DNA from: Bos javanicus
Taxonomy: Eukaryota > Chordata > Mammalia > Artiodactyla > Bovidae
DNA length: 64,000 nt
Assembly: GCF_032452875.1 (NCBI RefSeq)
Contig: NC_083897.1
Location: forward strand, 10,584,854-10,648,853
Direction of reading: 5' to 3'
Part shown: positions 57,950 to 64,000 of the stretch, in pieces
How the letters are laid out: each line of letters starts with the position of its first letter
How positions within the stretch are numbered: position 1 is the first letter of the stretch
Translations under genes and position numbers: made by a program
The notes under the pieces: generated by a model
Database searches by the model: none
What the model was told of the DNA's origin: nothing
Seen by the model: only the letters and a program-made list of their open reading frames with translations

Positions 57950-58171
57950 TGATTTAGTTCAGTTCATTCTCTAAGTAGTGTCCAACTCTTTGTGACCTCA
58001 TGGACTGCAGAACACCAGGCTTCCCTGTCCTTCACTATCTCCCAGAGTTTGTGCAAACTCATGTCCATTGAGTCAGTGATGCTACCCCAACCATCGTATC
58101 CTCTGTTGTCCCTTTTTCTTCCTCAATCTTTCTCAGCATCAGGGTCTTTTTTCAATGAGTCAGCCCTTTGT
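57950..58171 (-). mobile_element. BovB 3' end, antisense, with 10-bp TSD
   Basis: ATGTACTGTT at 57940-57949 and 58172-58181 brackets 222 bp of BovB 3' end. A GT-rich purine/pyrimidine tract precedes it (57866-57940). Confidence 0.94.
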
Positions 58172-58712
58172 ATGTACTGTTAATATACTGTTATTGGAGT
58201 ACTTTATATAACTTAAACCTTGAATACAAATTAAGAGATATGAGACTATTATAAGTAATTTTATATATTTCTAAATTTAGATGAAATGGACAAACTATAC
58301 TTGGAAGCTGCAGTAACATAAAATTGACATAAGAAGAACTAGAAAATCTTAAAACATTTAGATTTCATAAATAAACTGAATCTGTAAAACTTCCTACAAA
58401 AATACTATGCTAGAGAGCTGTACTGATGAAGTCTATCAGTATTTAAGCAAACGTATCCCATATATCCCAGAAAATAGGAAAAAAAAGAACCACTCCCTCA
58501 TTTTATAAAGCCAACGTGGCTTGATACGCAAACTGATAAGAACAGAAATATTACTGACTTCTATCTCTTAATAATATAAATATTATATATAAAATAGTAA
58601 TAAATTCATACCCTGTAACGTATGGATAGATAATACAAAAGGATCAAGAGGAGATTATTTCAGGAAAGGAAAATTGATTTAATACTAAAAAATAAACAAT
58701 TGCTTGTAACAC

Positions 58713-58903
58713 GATGCTGGGAAAGATTGAAGGTGGGAGGAGAAGGGGACAACAGAGGATGAGAAGGTTGGATGGCATCACCGACTCAATGGACATGAGT
58801 TTGAGTAAACTCCAGAAGTTGGTGATGGACAGGGAGGCCTGGCGTGCTGCAGTCCATAGGGTCACAGAGTCAGACACAACTGAACTGAATTGAACTGACT
58901 GAA
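58713..58903 (+). mobile_element. short BovB 3' end
   Basis: GATGCTGGGAAAGATTGAAG to CTGAACTGAATTGAACTGA. AACACGAT and AACATGAT at the edges form an imperfect duplication. Confidence 0.9.
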
Positions 58904-58989
58904 CATGATACTAACAGAATAAAGGAAAGAATTATATGATTATTTATAAATAGATACATCTGACAAAATTCAAGACCTCAAGGACATAA

Positions 58990-59259
58990 TAGAGAAGGAA
59001 ATGGCAGCCCACTCCAGTATTCTTGCCTAAAGAATCCTGTGGATAGAGGAGCCTGGTGGGCTGCTGTCCATAGAGTCGCACAGACTTGGACATGACTGAA
59101 GCAACTTAGCATGCATGCATGCATTGGAGAAGGAAATGGCAGCCCACTCCAGTGTTCTTGCCTGGAGAATCCCAGGGATGGGGGAGCCTGGTGGCCTGCC
59201 GTCTATGGTGTCACACAGAGTCGGACACGACTGAAGTGACTTAGCAGCAGCAGCAGCAG
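58990..59259 (+). mobile_element. Bov-A2 SINE with 11-bp TSD
   Basis: A complete dimer. The linker is replaced by GCATGCATGCATGCATT (about 59108-59124). The (AGC)n tail precedes the duplication CAAGGACATAA (58979-58989 and 59260-59270). Confidence 0.96.
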
Positions 59260-59565
59260 CAAGGACATAACAATGAGTGAAGGAAGCCAGACACAAAAGA
59301 GCACACACTATTCCATTTTTATCAAATTCGAATATAGGCAAAACTGGTGGCATTATAAATCAATCAGGGCAGTCCCTTTTGATAATAGGAAGGTGGGAGT
59401 GACTGGGAGAAGGCATGGGGGTATTGATGTGCTCATATTGTTCTGCTTGATGAACTGGTTGTTGGTTGATTTACAAGGATACATTGAATTTGCAAGAACT
59501 CTTTGAGCTATGACTTGTGATTTGTGAAATTTTTTTGCATTATATTTCAATAAACATTTTTAAGT

Positions 59566-60259
59566 AGCTTATATTGCTTAACAAAAATACAAATTTGTGA
59601 GTTTTTTTTAAGCAGGATAAAACAGGTACCCTATATTCAAAACAATCCTTCTATTGTCATACAACCCAGCTATAGACTATGATGAATATTAGAAAATTAA
59701 AGTTCACTGCATAGAAATTTTGTCAATCATAAAGTACTACTTATGGGAACATACTCTTACTCCACTGCTAGGTATAAAGGAGATGTAGAGTTTTTCTAAA
59801 GCTTTCTTCAAAGTTCAGATGCTTTTCTATTTGTAAGGGGCCTATTATGTTTCTGGAGACACACATTTTAAAATGAGTATCATGGGATGATAGAAATAAG
59901 TGTAGAAAATTTTATACAGCTTTTAAAATGTAAAACTGGCTTTTATATGAAGTATAATTGTCTTAAGAAATTTAAATCCAAAGGAAATAAAGCAAATGTC
60001 TTTAAAAATCTCCATAAGTGTAAATGTATAGCAGAGCATTTTATTATGTAAATCAATCCTGATATACATATAAATCTATGTGAGATGCTAAGATTTACAT
60101 TATTGAGAAAAAATGGATACTCATCAAATCAAATAACATTTGTCAGTGAAGTCAAATATACAGAGTGATGGAGCCACATTATGTTGTATTTTAGAAGAAT
60201 GAAATGTACTATTTAAATTTTGAGCTTTCTTATTCTTAGAGTTAAAATTAATTGAACAT
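59566..60259. other. unassigned AT-rich stretch
   Basis: No supported feature. Confidence 0.55.
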
Positions 60260-60270
60260 ATACTATGTTC

Positions 60271-60489
60271 TGGGCTTCTCTGGTGGCTCAGATAGTAAAG
60301 AATCTGCCTGCAATATGGGAGACCTGGATTTGATCCCTATCTTGGGAAGATCCCCTGGAGGAGGTCATGGCAACCCAGTCCAGTATTCTTGCCTGGAGAA
60401 TTCCCAAGGACAGAGGAGTCTTGTGGGCTACAGTTCATGGGGTCACAGAGTCAGACATGAGTGAGTGACTAACCACAGCACAGCACAGC
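60271..60489 (+). mobile_element. Bov-tA SINE with 11-bp TSD
   Basis: ATACTATGTTC is duplicated at 60260-60270 and 60490-60500, with a (CACAG)n tail. The target resembles an L2/MIR-type motif (ACTATGTTCCAGGTACT). Confidence 0.95.
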
Positions 60490-60500
60490 ATACTATGTTC

Positions 60501-61935
60501 CAGGTACTTTTCCAGGTTCTGAGGATGCCTAAGCAACATTAGCTGAGATAAATTCTCTAGTCTGTTCACTAGCAAGGAGGAATAAGAACATGACAGCCAA
60601 AGCTTGAGTCTAAAATGAATTTAAGCATTTAAATCATAGCTGGCTCTCTTCCATGCAGTTTGCTCAGGTTAAAAAGTAATGAGCAAACAAATCAGTTTCC
60701 ATTTATGCTCCCTTCCCTGTGCCATGGTCCAGAAATTTCCTCAATGCAGAAACACAGGGTAAACATAAGCTTCATTTTATTTCCTTTTTCTCATTAACAA
60801 TCTGAATTACCTGATTAATGTCTGAAAACAATTGTTTTCTAGTTGATTATGTTTAGAGGTTAAGCTCAATCCTTATTATTGTATGTAATGTTTATAAACA
60901 TAATTCTCAATCTTTTTCTTTAACTATAGATGCTATACATTTACTCCAATAGACAACTAATTGATATGTGTAATGAAACTTCAGTGTAAATACTGGAAAA
61001 AAAAAAGTAATGAGCAAAATGACTCAAAGACCAGATAATTGAAAGCTCAACTGCTAAAAGCAATTATTCCCAAATTTTAAAAGGCGTCCAAATCTCTGAC
61101 ATCCATAGTTTAAATGAGAACTTCTGGGCCCAGCCAGGAATCTGCATTCTCTTTTCTTCGGTTTGATTTGGTAAAATCCTGGGTAACTTTAGTGCAGCTA
61201 GTTTCAGGAATATGTTTGAAGAAACACTGACCTCCACAAAGGAAGCTAGTGTCAAAGATTCACTAAACTTAAACTCCATTTTTTCTTGCATCCATTTTTA
61301 CTTCTAACTTGTAGGAAAATATAAATGATTCAAAATTTATTGTGGCTTTTATTTCTATTTGCAGTTAAAAACACAAAGGAAACTAATAAGCTGCTCATCT
61401 GATAGGATCACAGACAGTATTTTAAAGATATTTGAAAAAAATAAACCATAGAGAAATAAAATGTAGTTTGTATATTTGCCTGAGGCATGTTTTTTTTTTT
61501 CTTTTTTTTTTTAAGATACTTAAAAAATCATCCTCATTTACCCTCTTAAGAGAAACTAAAGACACATACAAAGAAGGAATGTCTGGGAAAGAAGCCATGA
61601 CTAGCAATGACCTGTTGGAAAATGATAAACATTTTTAATTACTACCATGTTTTAGCCATTTTCTATATCTCCAAATCCATTAGACCATGACTACTTTTAT
61701 GTTTTAAAAGCATAATTCCATAAATCATTTTAATAATTTTTTAACTTAGATATGATCATAATATTTGTTCTTTGAATGATCCTTCCTTTGCAAGTTATTT
61801 TCTTGCTACGGTCCTTTTCTTTTTAATTTTGAGGTTGTTGAGATGAAAACCAATTTAACTGCATAAAGTCCTGTATCATTTTTTGTTGCCCTGCTGAGTA
61901 CATAAACCTTTTCTATATGGATTAACTCATACCTT
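60501..61935. other. mostly unassigned, T-rich tract
   Basis: A T-rich tract (two T runs split by C) lies at 61491-61512. Positions about 61085-61240 (GAGAACTTCTGGGCCCAGCCAGGAATCTGCATT) may be a decayed hAT MITE. No gene is supported. Confidence 0.45.
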
Positions 61936-62170
61936 TGCTGCTGCTGCTGCTGCTGCTAAGTCGCTTCAATCGTGTCCGACTCTGTGCGACCCCACGGACG
62001 GCAGCCCAACAGGCTCCACCGTCCCTGGGATTCTCCAGGCAAAAACTCTGGAGTGGGTTGCCATTTCCTTCTCTAACGCATGGAAGTGAAAAGTGAAAGT
62101 GAAAGTGAAATCGTGTCCGACTCTTCACGACCCCACGGACTGCAGCCTACCAGGCTCCTCCAGCCATCAC
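61936..62170 (-). mobile_element. Bov-A2 SINE, antisense, truncated
   Basis: A (GCT)6 tail at the left, the first monomer, a GTGAAAAGTGAAAGTGAAAGT linker, then only the start of the second monomer up to CAGGCTCCTCCAGCCATCAC. Confidence 0.93.
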
Positions 62171-62217
62171 TAACTCCTCACAAATCTCCGGTACAGCTAC
62201 CAAATAAAGCTTACACT

Positions 62218-62457
62218 CTAAAGTTGTAGTTCTGCATACTTAACAAGAGGCTCACCTCGGTTGAGTAGATGTCTTTCTGCTGCTAAGGAACTGACTGAAC
62301 TGTTACTGGTTTCATCAGCGCAATAAGAACTGTTAAAAGTATTTCCTTCAATTCTGTTACTACCATGGGGAAATGGAGTATATATTTTAAAATAGTGATG
62401 ACGACGATGCTGATGGAAGGAAAATTCATTATCGTTATATACGTCCAATAAACAGAA
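62218..62457 (-). CDS. candidate protein-coding exon, protein unidentified
   Basis: On the minus strand TTTATTATTTCTACCCAG (acceptor AG at 62459-62458) is followed by an open frame from 62457 to TAG at 62220-62218, 79 codons in phase 0. The product starts FCLLDVYNDNEFSFHQH, continues FKIYTPFPHGSNRIEG and TSNSSVSSLAAERHLLNRG, and ends GEPLVKYAELQL. It is rich in Ser, Asn and His, has N-glycosylation-like sequons (NSS, NSS), and shows no membrane segment or domain I know. CpGs are denser than around it. A consensus donor (GAG/GTGAGC, exon end 62256) lies in frame, so it could be a 202-bp internal exon (phase 1 end) or a terminal exon. It overlaps no repeat I recognise. I cannot name the gene; a processed pseudogene fragment or chance is the alternative. 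Confidence 0.45.
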   Translation of the reverse strand, partial: FCLLDVYNDNEFSFHQHRRHHYFKIYTPFPHGSNRIEGNTFNSSYCADETSNSSVSSLAAERHLLNRGEPLVKYAELQL

Positions 62458-62825
62458 CTGGGTAGAAATAATAAAGGAAACGTCTAAGTGGTAATAATGG
62501 TAAAGAAATCACTATTTGAAACAATATTCACAACACACCATGTGTGCTCTGGAATGAAGATACAAGTTCAATAACATAAGAATGCTGCAAAAATTTCTTG
62601 GTTCTTTGACTCCTCTCTCGCTTACCAGAAACACATATCTATAAACATTTTCTTAATCCCAAACACTTCATTCAAGAATCAAAAAATGGTAGCTAATTAA
62701 TGAGTAATGGAAACACAGTTTTGGAAGATCTCAACCAGCTTAGAAAAGGGAAGACAAGTTCAAAACCAAAATAGTAACTAAATAGAAGCAATGTAGTATT
62801 TAAGTACCACCACCCCCCACCCACA
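62458..62825. other. unassigned, possible intron next to the candidate exon
   Basis: A C-rich tract ACCACCACCCCCCACCCACA lies near 62808-62825. Nothing else is seen. Confidence 0.45.
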
Positions 62826-62984
62826 ACCGGGCTCCTCTGTCCATGGGATCATCCAGGCAAGATTACTGGAGTGGGATGCCATTTCCTTCTCCAGGGATCT
62901 TCTTGACCCAGGGATCGAACCGTGTCTCCTGCATTGGCAGGCAGATTCTTTACCACTAGTGCCACCTGGGAAGCCCTACATACA
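62826..62984 (-). mobile_element. Bov-tA SINE, antisense, partial
   Basis: Runs from GGGCTCCTCTGTCCATGGG to the SINE head GTGCCACCTGGGAAGCCC. The tail-side 60 bp are missing and are replaced by the C-rich tract. Confidence 0.92.
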
Positions 62985-63612
62985 TAAGCATTCCTATTTT
63001 TTTCACTAACTTCTGGCTCCTATTCACAAATGGACTTTACAATTTTAATAACTCTATATCTCATTAAAATATGTCATCTTATTTTTAGAAAATTATGATT
63101 CCAGGAAGATGTTGAAAGTACAACTGACATAGAACAGTAAATAATACCTTTATTTAATATCTAATATAAAACAAATCTAGTAGACAGTTGTTACACAATG
63201 GGGGCTATTTAATGCTGAGCTGTGGGATCTGAAACAATGTTTTTCAATTCACTTGAGGGAGTAAACCACTCTTAGATGTCAGATGCTTGGTGAGGCATTT
63301 TAGCATAATGGACAGAAATACCTAGGGAATTCCTACACAAAGCTGTGTCTCAAAGCCTGAGTGATGTCACAGTGAGTAATGATAGAAATTTGAGAGATGA
63401 GATGATGCTATATGAGCTTACAGGCATTTGTAAATGGGTTAGTAATGGCTGCATGACATAAAAGAGTCTTGAAGATAATCTAAGCCAACATTTCCCAAAC
63501 TTGTTGTTGGAGATACTATTCAGTGCCTTGAATCAAAATTTATTTCAAAGAAATTACAACTAATACTCAAGGAATAAACTGATCACCTGGTAGGATTTGA
63601 TACAATGATTCA
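62985..63612. other. unassigned AT-rich stretch
   Basis: A fragment near 63490-63545 (CATTTCCCAAACTTG) may be a decayed hAT MITE. No gene is supported. Confidence 0.45.
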
Positions 63613-63748
63613 TGTTTTTGTTTATTTTTTATTCACAGAGCCATGTGGCTTGTGGGATCTTAGTTCCTGGACCAGAGATAGAACCTGGGCACTGGGCATT
63701 GAAAGCAGAGAGTCCAAACTACTCTGCAGCCAAGGAATTACCCATAAT
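63613..63748 (-). mobile_element. CHR-type SINE, antisense
   Basis: GCCATGTGGCTTGTGGGATC, TTAGTTCCTGGACCAGAGAT, GAACCTGGGCACTGGGCATTG and GCAGCCAAGGAATTACCC are the reverse complement of a CHR-1-like head and B-box. Confidence 0.82.
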
Positions 63749-64000
63749 GTTGTTAAATTTGTAGAAATAACAAAACCAAGTGACAAAAGTGAAAATACCA
63801 CTTTTCCAATTGCCATAATAGTTTGGGTTTGAAGTAAGTTTTTCTTCTATGGATTCAGTCACTTCATGCTTGTCCTGTATTGAAACACCACCCCCTCCCC
63901 GCAAAAAACAAAAACAAAAACATTGCAATTACTTCATGCAGAATGGAAACATACATTTATAAAGGGTCAAACTCAATGGAATGTTTGCTCCCAGTGTTAC
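63749..64000. other. unassigned stretch
   Basis: Contains ACACCACCCCCTCCCCGC followed by an A-rich tract (about 63886-63922). Nothing else is seen. Confidence 0.5.

Larger units (their letters stand above)
58182..59565 (+). mobile_element. old L1 fragments (RT linker and 3' UTR), with insertions
   Basis: Pieces 58182-58712, 58904-58989 and 59260-59565: ATGAAATGGACAAACTATAC, AATATTACTGACTTC and ACAATGAGTGAAGGAAGCCAGACAC..TTATATTTCAATAAAC are L1M ORF2 and 3' UTR landmarks. Large internal deletions. Confidence 0.65.

Noticed and set aside
1..64000. A novel multi-gene system, operon, phage or plasmid
   Set aside because: The whole window is explained by ruminant nuclear DNA and its retroelements. 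There are no ribosome-binding sites, gene clusters or prokaryotic signals.

Overview
This 64 kb window is vertebrate nuclear DNA from a ruminant, most probably a bovid such as cattle. The evidence is the repeat content: BovB (RTE-clade) LINE fragments, tRNA-derived Bov-tA SINEs, dimeric Bov-A2 SINEs with (AGC)n tails, and ruminant L1 3' ends ending in a poly(A) tract. Older mammal-wide repeats (MIR, L2, MER5, Tigger, ERVL-MaLR LTRs) and older cetartiodactyl CHR-type SINEs lie beneath them. The background is AT-rich and CpG-poor, with no CpG island. Nothing prokaryotic (operons, CRISPR, Shine-Dalgarno sites) is present. Family names were assigned by motif recognition, without a database search.

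I find no complete host gene. The window reads as a gene desert or a large intron filled with nested transposons. The one convincing protein-coding signal outside repeats is on the minus strand at 62218-62457: about 80 open codons directly after a good splice acceptor, with several CpGs and a consensus donor inside the frame. I could not identify the protein. A weaker exon-like stretch lies at 30450-30582 (+).

Layout: 1-2.7 kb, BovB ends and SINEs. 2.7-7 kb, old L1, unassigned DNA and one BovB. 7.2-8.65 kb, an old LTR split by Bov-A2, Bov-tA and L1. 9.2-10.3 kb, a MaLR LTR split by BovB, Bov-tA and Bov-A2. 10.5-16.8 kb, CHR, MIR, MER5, L2-like repeats, a 5'-inverted BovB and a tRNA-Gly-like half. 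16.9-20.3 kb, an antisense L1 carrying four insertions. 20.3-26.8 kb, a decayed ERVL-like element on the minus strand with two LTRs and pro/RT, RNase H and dUTPase-like remnants. 27-30.3 kb, ancient repeats and a 1.2 kb antisense BovB. 30.3-40.5 kb, mostly unassigned DNA with a MaLR LTR, SINEs, MIR, L2 and a mariner end. 40.5-42.6 kb, a MaLR provirus on the minus strand. 43.3-44.05 kb, a young 5'-truncated L1. 44.6-47.4 kb, BovB and SINE pieces, a MIR and a Tigger-like relic. 47.5-59.6 kb, old L1s carrying two class II solo LTRs, a 2.3 kb BovB coding remnant and several SINEs. 59.6-64 kb, unassigned DNA, SINEs and the candidate exon.

The biology visible here is the history of retrotransposition. 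Target-site duplications allow a relative order: MER5/MIR/L2 and L1M, then MaLR/ERVL LTRs, then BovB and Bov-tA, then Bov-A2, ruminant L1 and class II LTRs. All retrotransposon reading frames are broken or truncated, so none is expected to move by itself.
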